A stretch of DNA of 64,000 nt from Budorcas taxicolor (GCF_023091745.1 NC_068910.1:39481272-39545271); one strand, 5' to 3'. Shown: positions 31,991 through 43,557, numbered from the stretch's first letter. Program-made: numbers and translations. Notes: generated from the letters alone by a model not told the origin.

Positions 31991-34084
31991 CTAGCCAAAA
32001 TGAAAATCACTGGCCACAGATGTTAGTTTCTGCAAAATCCCCAGCCAATATTAAGTCAAGATTTAGCCATAGAAGTCCAGTGGTGTCACTCTGGCTCAAG
32101 TCACAAGTTTACCTCGATTCAAATGGAGAGAATATAGACCCCGCCTCTTGAAGGAGCAATGTTAAAGCCACACTGTAAGGAAAGCATATGGGATGGGATA
32201 TATTGTTGTGAAAATTTTGAGAAAACATTTGATATGGCAAGTTATCACTGCAAATCCATTTTGGAATCAAGCAGGGTGATATAAAATTTGTTGAATGGAT
32301 TCTTATATATCTGCGGGCTCCTTGAGAAGATGAATTAAGATTTATTCATCTTTGTACAACCAGTGCAGAGCCCCAGAGGTAGATTCTTGGGTGCAAACAC
32401 TGTTGCCTTTTTAACAGCCACTGTTTCACCCTTTTCTCCTTACCAACAAATCCCTCACTTTGTTTAGGAGGCAAGGCTTAAAAGTAGGAAACAAATCATG
32501 ATTTATCTAAAGCATCAATGGCCCTCATATTCCTTTTTCCTAGTTTACTGAATTAGGAATGGTCATATGATCCAATTCTCCCCCAAAGATTTGTAAGACA
32601 AAGTGTTGCAAGGAATTGTGGAACGTATTTCCTATTCTAGAAAGAGACGAAGAGATGCTCTTGGAGAAATCCCACCTTCTTTCCTGCCTTTGGATGCTGT
32701 TATATGAGGATGTTGTTTGAAGCTGTGGTAGCCATCTTGAAATCATGCCTATATTTCTATGTGAGTCTTAAAAAAATCTAACCCATATTTCTGGCATTAT
32801 TTAACTGCTAGATTAACCAACTTCTGGACCTGCATCTCTCAAACTTCTTGTTATGTGAGGTGATTAATTCCTATTATTTAAAGCCAGTTTTACTTGGCTC
32901 TTTCAGCTGTTAGAAAACTGCAACAGAGCTCACTTATCGTTCATAGGATCGAATCCCCCTAACTGGCTGACCAACTTACTCTGTGGTCTGTGCCATGCAC
33001 AAGCATAGTGCAAAGGATGGTTACCTCTCATTTCTGTGTACACTGCTGCTCTAAGTTTCTTCTCTGAACCTCAGGGATTTCAAAGTTGGATTGCCTGGAA
33101 ATGTTTCCAGTCAGAGCCCCTTAGCCAGTAAAAGTCGAAGTGGTAACTTTCCTTGGCAAATTTCTTTTTTGGTCCAAACATTAAAAACACAAAAGGCCTC
33201 TGGGAGAGCTAGCTTCTTGGCATCCCCCAGTCTTGCAGCTGAGACGTAATGACTGACTACAGGCAATTAGACAGTGAGTTGCTACTGAGGGCTCTGAATA
33301 AATGGGGAACGCAGCTGGGTGGAGGCAGGTCTTTCTGGCATCAACCGGGGAAAGCTTTGCCAAACCACCTGTAAACTTCCCTGGGCTGCTTCAGCAAAAC
33401 CTCCCACTTTTAAGTTAAACGTTGCCCCTGTTCGGGGCATATTACCTGAACAGTTGTATTTATTTGACTTTCAAAATTCTTCACAGATAGTTACTATGAT
33501 TTTTAATAGCACATATTATCCCATCCCCCAGTAGATTCTAAACTGGGCTCCAGCACCTTAGCCCAGAGTATTTTATGATGGAATAAGGATGATGACAAGG
33601 CAAAGCCCTGTTGGTGGGTCAAGTGTGGAACTGGATGGCTGTGGTTTTCACAGCTTTAGTCTTTACCAGCGCCATACCTAATCCTTCCCTCTTTCTCTCC
33701 TTTCCTCTTTCTCACACCTGGGAGGGCAAGTGACCCCACAACTTGACCTCTTAGATGATTATGCTGTCTTCAATCAGAATGACTGGTTCAGGGCAGCACA
33801 CACCCAGGGGGGGTACCCCAAGTTCTTGTGAGACGTTTGATGTATGGATTCTGGGATGAAGGAGTCTCTATTCTTGTGTCTGTGGGCAGCAAGGATGATG
33901 ACCCACCTGTTGTGTATTTCCACTTCCCAAAAGAGTGTTTATTTGGAACTAAAAGATGGCAAAGCAGAGGAAAGCCCAATTTCTTGGGTTATCTGAACCA
34001 AGAATCCCCACCTCATCACCATATCAATTCATTTTTTTCCTTAACGTTGTTTGTACTGTGTTACTATTGTTACTTTGGCAACCT
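31991..34084. other. No gene; L2 3'-end-like piece
   Basis: 32318-32390 has 'gggctccttgagaagatgaa' and 'tcatctttgtacaaccagtg', typical of the L2 3' end, sense. A 195-codon frame starts at 33828 and runs on into the BovB piece at 34085 (see findings). The rest is unassigned. Confidence 0.45.
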
Positions 34085-34308
34085 GATGCAGAAAGTCAAC
34101 TCATTAGAAAAGACCCTGGTGCTGAGAAAGATTGAAGGAAAAAAGAGAAGGGGACAGCAGAGGATGAGGTGGTTAGATAGAATTACTGACTCAAAGGATG
34201 TGAATTTGAGCAAACTCCAGGAGAGCAGAGGACAGAGGTGCCTGGTGTGCTATAGTCCATGGGGTTGCAAACAATCAGAGATGATTTATCGATTGAACAA
34301 CAACAAAG
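34085..34308 (+). mobile_element. BovB 3' fragment, frame open
   Basis: 'tcattagaaaagaccctggt' to 'ccatggggttgcaaacaatc' is BovB 3' sequence. Its coding frame keeps the family's C-terminal 'RQRMRWLD'-like stretch (here QQRMRWLDRITDS) without a stop until the frame closes at 34415. Confidence 0.9.
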
Positions 34309-34759
34309 CATTGTTATACATGCCAAGAGTCCCTGTGAGTTGGGCAGAGTTTCAGGGTCAAATGGGGACAAAAACTGCCCCACTGCTTACACTTCTACTG
34401 TTACACTTAAGATAATGATTTTGTGATTTTGAGGACCAAATCATCACTATCTAAATAGGGCCCTATGGCACAGGACAGGTAAGTTTTGATACAGAGGATG
34501 TAGGAGAAAAGATTCTAGAGCTGTAGGTGTAGTCAGCCTTTTTCAAGCTTTAAGTACCCAGAGTTCAACCCAAGAATATTGACTACCCTAGTGGTTGAGG
34601 TGGAAAGTGGAATGGCAGGACTGTATAAGCTAATATTTCCTATGTCAAAGTTTTGTGAGTAGTTGTGGTGATGTTTCTTTTCTTTTTTTTTTTAACTTGC
34701 TCAAATTATGTATTTACTTGGTTGGTTGGGGTTAACAGCAGAACATTTTACAAAATGCC
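34309..34759. other. No gene recognised
   Basis: Unassigned; T-run near 34682-34692. Confidence 0.4.
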
Positions 34760-34930
34760 TTTAATGAGTTTTAACTAACTCTCAAAAAAATTTTACCAAG
34801 TAACTAGGAAAGGTATTATCTTCAAAATATTACAGGCAAAAGAACTGAAATTCAAAATATTACAGGTAAAAGGACTAAAATTCCAAGAGGTAAAATGATT
34901 TGCCCAAGACCATATAGCTAGGAAGTCATG
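34760..34930 (+). repeat. MIR with 31-bp tandem duplication
   Basis: 'gatttgcccaagaccatata' fits the MIR core. Within it, 'ttcaaaatattacagg.aaa' occurs twice (about 34821 and 34852), a small tandem duplication. Confidence 0.6.
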
Positions 34931-35392
34931 ATTCTTTAGAATTAGCTCTTTTTGACTCTGTGAACTTTCCATCACTCCAAATTGTCTCCAGATTTAAGGT
35001 CCTTTTTCTTCCCATGTAGAAACCAAACGTAATGGAAAGCTGAAATAAAGAAAAAAATGACGAAAGAGGAATGAAATAAAAAAAGGAAACAGTACAATTA
35101 CCTTTGTGTCTGATGTTTCTATTGGAAACAAGAGAAGTGAAAATGATACAGCAGGAACATTTACATTAGATATTTTGAAGAAGCTTCTATGAATGTATTA
35201 CCCATGGAATTTCAAAAGTTTCTCTGTTGGGAGACATTTAGGAAAAATGAAGAGACTGGATTGACTTGAATGTACCCATGATGCAGAAAGAGAAAGATGT
35301 TAAGGATAGGGTGGCCAGTTGTCCCATTTAGGCTGGCACTGAGAGGGTACCCAGGATGTGTGACTCTTAGTTTTAAAACTGGACAGTTCTGG
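34931..35392. other. No gene recognised
   Basis: Unassigned A-rich sequence. Confidence 0.4.
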
Positions 35393-35583
35393 GGGACTTC
35401 ACTGGTGGTCCGGTGGTTAAGAATCTACTCTGCAATGCAGGATATGTGAGTTCAATCCCTGGTCCGGGAAGTAAGATCCCACATGCCTTGGGGGCAATGA
35501 GGCCCAAGTGCTGCAGCTAGAGAAGCCCGCGGGATGCACTGAAGACCCAGCTTAGCCAGAACTGAACAAACAGACAGATACAG
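35393..35583 (+). mobile_element. CHR-type SINE
   Basis: Sense copy beginning 'gggggacttcactggtggtc' and running past 'atcccacatgccttgggggc' to an ACAG-rich tail. Confidence 0.9.
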
Positions 35584-35705
35584 CTGCACGGTTCTAGGCA
35601 GACTGGGAGGAATTGTTCATCTTACTTGAGGTATTAAGTGTCCAGTATATCAATGCGTTGATCAAGAACCTACTATATGCCCAGTATTGTCTTAGACTCT
35701 AAGAC

Positions 35706-35979
35706 TGCTGCTGCTGCTAAGTCACTTCAGTCGTGTCTGACTCTGTGCGACCCCATAGACGGCAGCCCATCAGGCTCTCCCGTCCCTGGGATTCTCCAGG
35801 CAAGAACACTGGAGTGGGTTGCCATTTCCTTCTCCAATGCATGAAAGTGAAAAGTGAAAGCGAAGTCGCTCAGTCGTGTCCGACTCTTAGCGACCCCATG
35901 GACTGCAGCCTACCAGGCTCCTCCGTCCATGGGATTTTCCAGGCAAGAGTACTGGAGTGGGGTGCCATTGCCTTCTCCA
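35706..35979 (-). mobile_element. Bov-A2 SINE with target duplication
   Basis: Antisense two-unit element from 'tgctgctgctaagtcacttc' to 'ggtgccattgccttctcc'. Flanked by 'agactctaagac' (35694-35705) and 'agactccaagac' (35980-35991), one mismatch. It looks young. Confidence 0.96.
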
Positions 35980-36232
35980 AGACTCCAAGACTAAGTCTCC
36001 ATAAATGACTAAGATGTTGTCTTTTCCCACGAAGATCTTAGAGTCATGAAGAGAAATTCAATCCCTCATAAGAAGTTCTGTGGCTCTATGAGCAGTTTCA
36101 CTCAAAACATTTGAGTTTTGGCTGATGTGAAATCTCAAAGCAGGAAATGGGGTTGTAAGGTTTCTCATGCATCTAGGGATGCTGAACAATTACTGTGATT
36201 GGTTGATTAGGCAGAAATAAAGTCTTTTTTTT

Positions 36233-36870
36233 TTTAGAGTATTTTTTCCTTTTTTAAAATTGAAGTATAATTTACAATGTTGTATTAGTTTCCAGTGTAC
36301 AGCAAAGTGATTCAATTATACACATATATTCTTTTTCAAATTATTTTCCACTATAAGTTATTATAGTGCTTCCCAGTTGTTGCTAGTGGTGAAGAAACTG
36401 TCTGTCAGTGCAGGAGAGGTGAGAGATGCAGGTTTGATCCCTGGGTCTGGAAGATGCCCTGGAGGAGGAAAGGGCAACCTACTCCAGTATTCTTGCCTGG
36501 AGAATTCCATGGACAGAGGAGCCTGGTGGGCTACAGTCCATAGTGTTGGAAGAGCTGGACATGACTGAACAATGGACACTTTCCCTTTCATAGGTTATTA
36601 TAAGATGCTGAGTATAGTTCCCTGTGCTATATATTATGTCCTTGTTGTTTATCTATTTTATATATATATATAAAATAGTGTGTATATGTTAATCCCAACT
36701 TCCTAATTTATCTTCCCCCATCCCCTTTGGTAACCATAAATTTGTTTTCTCTGTCTGCAATTCTGTGTCTATTTTGTAAGTAAGTTCATTTGTATCATTT
36801 TCTTTAAGATTCCACATAGAAGTGATATACGTGATATTTGCTTTCTGCTGTCTGACTTAAGAAATGAAGT
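36233..36870 (-). mobile_element. Old L1 fragment, split by a SINE
   Basis: Antisense L1 3' sequence: 'gttgtattagtttccagtgt', 'agtatagttccctgtgctat', 'aagattccacatagaagtga'. Interrupted at 36366-36593. A TATATA run lies near 36659-36676. Confidence 0.88.
36366..36593 (+). mobile_element. Bov-tA SINE inserted in L1
   Basis: Sense copy. The 9-bp repeats 'gttattata' at 36357-36365 and 36594-36602 are the target duplication, and the L1 sequence continues across the insertion. The head is diverged ('gcttcccagttgttgctagt'). Confidence 0.93.
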
Positions 36871-37779
36871 TGTTTTGATTAAGAAGTATAGTGTGGTCAC
36901 CTGTATGAAATAGACATTATCAATGTCTTACTTGGTTTCCATTTACAGGCTGGTATAGTAAAATTACCTGTTGTGAATGTTGGCTGTAAATGGCTCTGAA
37001 GAATTTGCTTTGGTCCACAAGGCTCACTTCAATGGGAAATCCTTGGGAGGTTATGGTCCCACAGCCAATGACATGATATAAAGCCTGGTGTTTCTGCCCT
37101 AAGGGAAGACAGGGCTACGATGCCCTACACACTCCAGAGCTCCCTGTGGGACCAGGCTGGGGCTGAACTGCATCTGAAACCACTTCTTTGTTCTGCCCTG
37201 TCTCCCCATTCCCTCACTTCCTTACAGGGTTTTCTGTCAAAAAAAAAAAAAAAACATCATTTGTGCAAGAATCCCCATTTTAGGCTCGTTTCCAAGGAAC
37301 CTTGCCAAAGACATTGTCTTAGAATAACTTTGAGAGTTGAGAAGAAAAAAAATTCAGCAGTCAAGTATGTCAACTGAAAGTATGTCAACTTGTCACTGAA
37401 AACTTCATGAAATGTAAAATTTAAGAAAAGTCAAAGTTTTCTTTTCTCTATTTTATCTAGTCACATGTTGATGTTTTCTTGATGAGGAATGGTTTTGCTT
37501 CATTAACCCTTTTATTAAAATACAAGTTTGAATATCTAAGCAGTAAAATGTACTCATAAAGTTAGGCAACTTTCTTCATAGCTTTTTGTATCTGAAAGTG
37601 GCCCATGGTTCCAGTGACCAATCATTTTTCTGGTTTATTTTCCCAGCAGAATTCTGTTTTCCTGGAAGAATGAATTCTGAATTAAAGGAATTAAAGGAAG
37701 AATCCAAGAGTGATGATAAAGAGAATGTTAATATTAGTTGTGGCCAGAGGAAGGTGAAGAGTATGGTATAAAAGTCAAG
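36871..37779. other. No gene; A-run
   Basis: An A-run of about 16 lies at 37239-37254. No family or coding signal found. Confidence 0.4.
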
Positions 37780-37793
37780 AGTATAAGTTTTAG

Positions 37794-37907
37794 GGACTTC
37801 CCTCATGGTCCAGTGGTTAAGACTCCCTGTTTCTACTGCTAGGCGTGCAGGTTCAATGCTTGGTCAGGGAACTAATATCCTGCATGTCTCACTGTGCAGC
37901 CAGAAAA
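37794..37907 (+). mobile_element. CHR-type SINE, short, perfect target duplication
   Basis: Sense copy of about 114 bp. Perfect 14-bp repeats 'agtataagttttag' flank it at 37780-37793 and 37908-37921, so the insertion is well defined despite the short body. Confidence 0.95.
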
Positions 37908-37921
37908 AGTATAAGTTTTAG

Positions 37922-38399
37922 TTTGACAAGCTTACTAATATTCCTAAATATCATTTTCCCTCATTGATTCAATGGCAATATTAATTGTTAAAAATGACCC
38001 CATAGAATTCTTGTGAGGAATTAAAGTGATAATGCATGTTAGTATGTTAGTAAGTGCTCAGTAAGGGGGCAGCCATCGTGAAATGCCTAGAAGAGAAGAA
38101 TCCTTGTAAACAAAGACAGTCCCAAACAGAGGTGTGCTGGAGTTGCCCACAGTAACTGAGAGTTAAACTCTCAGAACATTCATAAGCCTGTTGTTAAACA
38201 TAGCCATCTTTGAAATTAGCTGTGGAGGGAGGATTTATACCATGACAGTTGGCAGAGGCTACAGTTCAGGGCTCCTGTCACCAAGAGCTGCTTGTTAACC
38301 ATTTATCAGCATAGCAAGGTGCCCAGGGTTGCTCAAAGCTGGTGGTCTCAATGGATCATACTCTTTTGAAGTGGGTATGCTTTGGTTAGCTCTTAGCTC
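37922..38399. other. No gene recognised
   Basis: Unassigned; 'gttagtatgttagtaagtgc' near 38038 is a small tandem. Confidence 0.4.
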
Positions 38400-38720
38400 T
38401 TGCCCTTCTGGCTTCAGATTTCTTCTATGCAGCTCTCTGCCATTTTTCTGCTGTCATATTTCATTCCTTTCTCTCAAATCTTGCCTTTCCTTCAAGACCC
38501 AGACCAAACATCACCTCCTCCAGGAAGTCCTCCCTGAATATTCCTACCCTCCTCTGGTACCCTCTTCTCCATACTCTCCACTTACCACCCACATCACTCA
38601 CTTCTTGTGCTAACAATCTTGTCTGTCTGTCCAAACTCTTTGAAAGTTCTTTAACCTCAGTGAAGGCAGAGACCTCTGTTTCATCCAATCCCTTCTTCTC
38701 TAGAATACAATTCAATAATA
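38400..38720 (+). repeat. L2 3' fragment
   Basis: 'cttcaagacccagaccaaac', 'cctccaggaagtcctccctg' and 'tgaaggcagagacctctgtt' follow the order of the L2 3' region. Confidence 0.75.
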
Positions 38721-40037
38721 ACCAGGGTTCAAAGACACCAGTCCCGTGAGTCAAATAATACAGTTGTGTGCCAGTTTCCTTTAACTGATCTCAGCCAGTC
38801 AGTTTCCTCGTTTGCAAAAATAAATAGTTGGGATCCAAGTCTACATTCTTTGCCAACACCATTCTGATAAATTCCAGTTGAATAGAGCTAAAATTTCCCC
38901 TCTGACCTTGTGAATTCCTCAAGAACTTTCAGCTTAGATGAATAGTCATCCAACCCAGCTGCCTTGTAGGATCAGATACACATAGTAAGTTTCCACCAAG
39001 GTTATCATTAACCCCAGCAGGAACAGTGCCTCCAGGTAGATATTACATGTTGGGGCAATTATGGCATACACTATCTGAATCCATGAGTAAGTCCAATTTA
39101 CATCAGTACATCCCACGCCCAATCCACTTCTGTTTGTATAAATTTGTTGTGTGATTTCAACCACTTTGAAACACTCTCTTCCTGGCTCGTGAATGAGTCA
39201 GGGTTCCCGGAGGGCTGATGCACGAAATCACGATCAGAGATGCTTGCTGAATCACATCCTTTGTGAATGATCACTCACAGGCAGGGAAATAACACAGCCC
39301 TCAGCCCACACACTGTTGATCACCATCTCAACTATCTCATCAAGACCATGGGTCACAGGGATTGTGTGCCTGGGGGTCAGAACAGAGGTCAGAATGGTAT
39401 TGACCAGTTGCTGGCCACGTGGACAAGCTCTTCTTCCCTTCTTCTTGGGTAGTAGAAAAGATCAGTCACTCTGTATTTCTGGCAGGTCTACCCTTTGCCT
39501 CCCTCCCCTTTCTGAGATTAGTTTTGATGAGGCTTCTGCCCTGGAAATGTTAACATTTGCCTCCAGATGTTGCTGATGTTGTGGAAATAAAGGTTTTGCC
39601 TGGGACATGACAATTGGACACAACCCCTCACCTTGATATTCATCAGGCTGCAGGGGACATTTTCCTTATACATCAGCTGGCATCATGACATTTCCTGATC
39701 AAGGACCAGAGTCTCACAGGACCACATTTCCTGAATGGTCTAATTCTGTGATTCCTCAGCCTCTTTTTTGCAAGGCTCTTAAATGCATACTCTCTGCAGT
39801 AATTCTAGAGCTTTCTCATTCTCCTTTTTTTCCTGCATACATATCTGCCTCCCTCCTCCTGTCCTCTCTCCTTTCTTTCCTTTGCCTGCTGTTATGTGGC
39901 CCTGGTGATGCAACCTAGATACTACCCAGGCCTCCAGGAGCTAAGCTTTCCCGCTGTTACCCTGAGCTGACATCCCCTCTCTTCTGTACACATCCAAAGC
40001 CTTTGGAGAATCCAGCTCAAGGTCCAACCTTCAGGAT
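38721..40037. other. No gene recognised
   Basis: Unassigned sequence. Short frames at 39267-39576 on the + strand have no recognisable domain. Confidence 0.4.
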
Positions 40038-40205
40038 CTGAGGCCTGATGATCTGAGGTGAAGCTGATGTAATAATAATAGAAATAAAGTGCATAATAAA
40101 TGTAATGGGATGAAATCATCCTGAAACCATCCCCCTGCCCCAGTCCATGGAAGAACTGTCTTCCATAAAACAAGTCCCTGATGCCAAAAAGGTTGGGGAC
40201 CACTG
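40038..40205. repeat. Nonautonomous DNA transposon remnant, hAT-like
   Basis: 'gcctgatgatctgaggtgaa', 'cctgaaaccatccccctgcc' and 'aaaaaggttggggaccactg' match a common mammalian MER element that I believe is hAT-type. Only one end is present. The family name is uncertain. Confidence 0.5.
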
Positions 40206-40249
40206 GTTTAACCCAACCATGGAAGCAATTGTTCACATCTTTGTCCTTT

Positions 40250-40370
40250 ATTTAATTAAGCTTTGCTGAGCACCTGTATGTGTTAGGTGTTTGCCATTCA
40301 CTGAGGACAAGGATGAGGTTCCTGTTCTCATTGAACTTACACTGTAGTAGGGGAGAGAAGAACAAATAAA
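40250..40370. repeat. Old MIR/L2-class fragment
   Basis: 'gctgagcacctgtatgtgtt' and 'tcattgaacttacactgtag' are typical of an old mammalian repeat. Diverged. Confidence 0.5.
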
Positions 40371-40549
40371 AAGTAGATTAGAAAACATCAGATCTCAAAG
40401 ATGGTTCCAGAATCTCTACATCTAAAGGCTCAGTGGTGGAAATTTGATGGTAAAATTGTTTATAAGGCATTGACATTTCCTTAATTTGATTTCACCTGGT
40501 CAGGTTTAATGTTAAAAAATGATAAGATGTTGCTAGGACCTGGGGAGAG

Positions 40550-40930
40550 GGAGGAATCAGGAGTCCAGAGTATTAGTTTTGCAAGATTAATGTGGAGATG
40601 GAGGGTGGTGATGGTTGTACAACCATGTGAATATACTTCCTGCCGCTGAAGTGTATACTTAGAAATGGCTAAGATCAGAAGCCATGGATAAACAACACGG
40701 TTCTACTGTATAGCACAGAGAAGTGTATTCAATATGCTGTGATAAACCATAATGGAAATGAATATGAGAAAGAATACATATATATATCAAGTCTGAATAT
40801 ATATAAACTCTGAATCACTTTGCTGTATGGCAGAAATTAGCACAGCATTGTAAGTAAACTATACTGCAATTAAAAAAATTTAGAAGTGGCTAAGATGGTA
40901 AACCTTATGTGAATTTTACCACAGTTAAAA
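40550..40930 (+). repeat. Older L1-like 3' fragment hosting a nested L1
   Basis: 'ggtgatggttgtacaacc' and, after the insertion, 'taaaccttatgtgaatttta' read as one old element split by the L1 at 40676-40879. Confidence 0.65.
40676..40879 (+). mobile_element. 5'-truncated L1, nested, with target duplication
   Basis: Short ruminant L1 3' end ('ctactgtatagcacagagaa', 'gataaaccataatggaaatg') with an A-rich tail. Flanked by 17-bp repeats 'ttaga.atggctaagat'-type at 40659-40675 and 40880-40896, one mismatch. Confidence 0.9.
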
Positions 40931-41136
40931 ATAATACTTAAAATACAAATAAATGGATAAGAGACAACATTTGCAAAACATTCCATATAAGATTGAGAAA
41001 ATATCAGTAGTCTATTTCCAAAACCATTACTGGGGAAACTGATGTCTTTGTATCACTTATCAGAGAGTGCTGTGTGCCTTGCAAAAATAAAGCAGGGGCA
41101 TCTGCTAAAAAGAGATGCACTGACTGGTGGTCCTTG

Positions 41137-42746
41137 TTCAGTTCAGTTGCTCAGTCATGTCTGATTCTTTGTGACCTCATGGACTGCAGCACAACAGGCT
41201 TCCCTGTCCATCACCAACTCTCGGAGCTTACTCAAACTCATGTCCATCAAGTCGGTGATGCCATCCAACCCTCTCATCCTCTGTCGTCCACTTCTCCTCC
41301 TGCCATCAATATTTCCCAGCATCAGGATCTTTGCCAGTGAGTCAGTTCTTCACATCAGGTGGCCAGAGTATTGGAGTTTTCAGCTTTAGCATCAGTCCTT
41401 CCAATGAATATTCAAGGTTGATTTCCTTTAGGATGGACTGGTTGGATCTCCTTGCAGTCCAAGGTACTCACAAGAGTTTTCTCCAATACCACAGTTCAAA
41501 ATCATTAGTTATTCAGTGCTCAACTTTCTTTATAGTCCAACTTTCACATCTATACATGGCTACTGGAAAAACCATAGCTTTGACTAGACAGACTTTTGTT
41601 GGCAAAGGAATGTCTTTCCTTTTTAATATGCTGTCTAGGTTGGTCATAGCTTTTCTTCCAAGGAGCAAGTGTCTTTCAATTTCATGGTTGCAGTTACCAT
41701 CTGCAGTGATTTTGGAGTCCAAGAATATAAAGTTTTTCACTGTTTCCATTGTTTCCCCTTCTATTTGCCATGAAATGGTGGGACCAGATGCCATGATCTT
41801 ACTTTTCTGAATGTTGAGTTTTAAGCCAACCGTTTCACTCTCCTCTTTCACTTTCCTCAAGAGGCTCTTTAGTTCTTCTCTTTCTGCCATAAGGGTGGTG
41901 TCATCTGCATATCTGAGGTTATTGATATTTCTCCTGGCAATCTTGATTCCAGCTTGTGTTTCATCCAGCCTGGCATTTCTCATGATGTACTCTGCATGTA
42001 AGTTAAATAAGCAGGGTGACAGTATACAGCCTTGATGAATTCCTTTCCCTATTTGGAACCAGTCTGTTTTTCCCTGTCCAGTTCTAACTGTTGCTTCCTG
42101 ACCTGCATACAGATTTCTCAGGGGGCAGGTCAGGTGGTCTGGTATTCCCGTCTTTCGAAGAATTTTCCACAGTTTGTTGTGTCCCACACAGTCAAAGGAT
42201 TTGGCATAGTCAGTAAAGCAGAAATAGATGTTTTTCTGGAACCCTCTTGCTTTTTCAATGATTCAACACATGTTGGCAATTTGATCTCTGGTTCCTCTGC
42301 CTTTTCTAAAACCAGCTTGAACATCTGGAAGTTTACAGTTCACGTACTTTTGAAGCCTGGATTGGAGGATTTTGAGCATTACTTTGCTAGCATGTGAAAT
42401 GAGTGCAATTGTGCAGTAGTCTGAACATTTTTTGGCATTGCCCTTCTTTGAGATTGGAATGAAAACTGACCTTTTCTAGTCCTGTGGCCACTGCTGAGTT
42501 TTCCAAATTTGCAGGCAGATTGAGTGCAGCACTTTCACAGCATCATCTTTTAGGATTTGAAATAGCTCAACTGGAATTCCATCATCTCCACTAGCTTTGT
42601 TCATAGTGAGGCTTCCTAAGGTCCACTTGACTTCGCATTCCTGAATGTCTGGCTCTAGGTGAGTAATCACACCATCATGGATACCTGGGTTATGAAGATC
42701 TTTTTCGTATAGTTCTTCTGTGTATTCTTGCCACCTGTTCTTAATA
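41137..42746 (-). mobile_element. BovB (RTE) LINE, 3' part of a 5'-inverted copy
   Basis: Antisense BovB from its 3' terminus ('ttcagttcagttgctcagtc' on the + strand) back through the reverse transcriptase region to 'ccacctgttcttaata'. The piece stops abruptly at 42746, where sense-strand BovB sequence begins. A near-repeat of 'ggtggtccttg' (41126-41136) lies at the far end of the whole structure (43152-43161). BovB is an RTE-clade LINE whose machinery mobilises Bov SINEs. Confidence 0.95.
41513..42187 (-). pseudogene. BovB reverse transcriptase remnant frame
   Basis: A 224-codon frame on the - strand remains open. It covers the middle and end of the RTE reverse transcriptase: 'GCILSPCLFN' followed by the catalytic 'YADDTTLMAE', then 'LKLNIQKSKIMASGP'. 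The upstream endonuclease region and the start of the RT domain are out of frame, inverted or absent, so no full protein can be made. Its openness probably reflects limited age rather than selection. Confidence 0.85.
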
Positions 42747-43153
42747 ATTAGCTCTGATAGAGTGCCCAAAGAACTATGGACGGAGGTTTGTGACATTGTA
42801 CAGGAGGCAGTGATCAAGACCATCCCCAAGAAAAAGAAATGCAAAAAGGAAAATGATTGTCTGAGGAGCCCTTACAAATAGTTGAGAAAAGAAGAAAAGG
42901 GAAAGGTAAAGGAGAAAAGGAAAGATACACCCATTTGAATGCAGAGTTCCAAAGAATAGCAAGGTGAGATAAGAAAGCCTTCCTCAGTGATCAGTGCGAA
43001 GAAATAGATGAAAACAATAAAATAGGAAAGACTAGATATCTCTTCAAGAAAATTAGAGATACCAAGGGAGCATTTCATGCAAAGATGGGCACAATAAAGG
43101 ATAGAAATGGTATGGACCTAACAGAAGCAGAAGATATTAATAAGAAGAGGTGG
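42747..43153 (+). mobile_element. BovB 5' segment in inverted orientation
   Basis: Sense BovB sequence from 'gctctgatagagtgccc' through 'accatccccaagaaaaagaa' and 'ttcaagaaaattagagatac' to 'agaagaggtgg'. It corresponds to the part just before the reverse transcriptase. Its last 16-19 bases duplicate the element position at which the antisense part ends (42731-42746). Confidence 0.93.
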
Positions 43154-43468
43154 TGGTCTTGGAAACCTCTCCAAATTGATGACAATAAGTGGACAGAAAC
43201 ACATCAGGGAGAAACCAGGCATGTGCTAATAAAAGGAGCAGAACGGATCCCAAAAAAGTATAGCTAGTGCAAAGGCCCTAAGGGAATAATCTTGGAATTC
43301 TCCAGAAACTGAAAGAAGGGGTCTGTGTGGCTGAAGTGTGATGGGGGAGGGGCATATTGGTAGGCAGTGGGGCTGGAGAGGTGAGTGGTCATTCCAGCAG
43401 CTCTGGCCATGTGTTTTCATATTGTCTATAGTTACGTGGATAATACTAGGGCTGAGTTGAGTAACATA
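43154..43468. other. No gene recognised
   Basis: Unassigned flank between the BovB copy and the mariner MITE. Confidence 0.4.
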
Positions 43469-43557
43469 TTGGGTTGGCCAAAAAGCTCATTTGGGTTTTC
43501 TGTGTTATAGAAAAACCTGAACAAGGAAAACCCCAATGAACTTTTTGGCCAACCCAA
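43469..43557. mobile_element. Mariner-type MITE hairpin with TA flanks
   Basis: The 89-bp element starts 'ttgggttggccaaaaagctc' and ends with its near reverse complement 'tttttggccaacccaa'. TA dinucleotides lie at 43467-43468 and 43558-43559, the standard Tc1/mariner target duplication. There is no coding capacity. Confidence 0.93.

Noticed and set aside
35733..36008. Open frame starting MSDSVRPHRRQP, seen again at 55322 and, in similar form, at 27852, 45784 and 51611
   Set aside because: These are translations of Bov-A/Bov-A2 SINE sequence, not genes.
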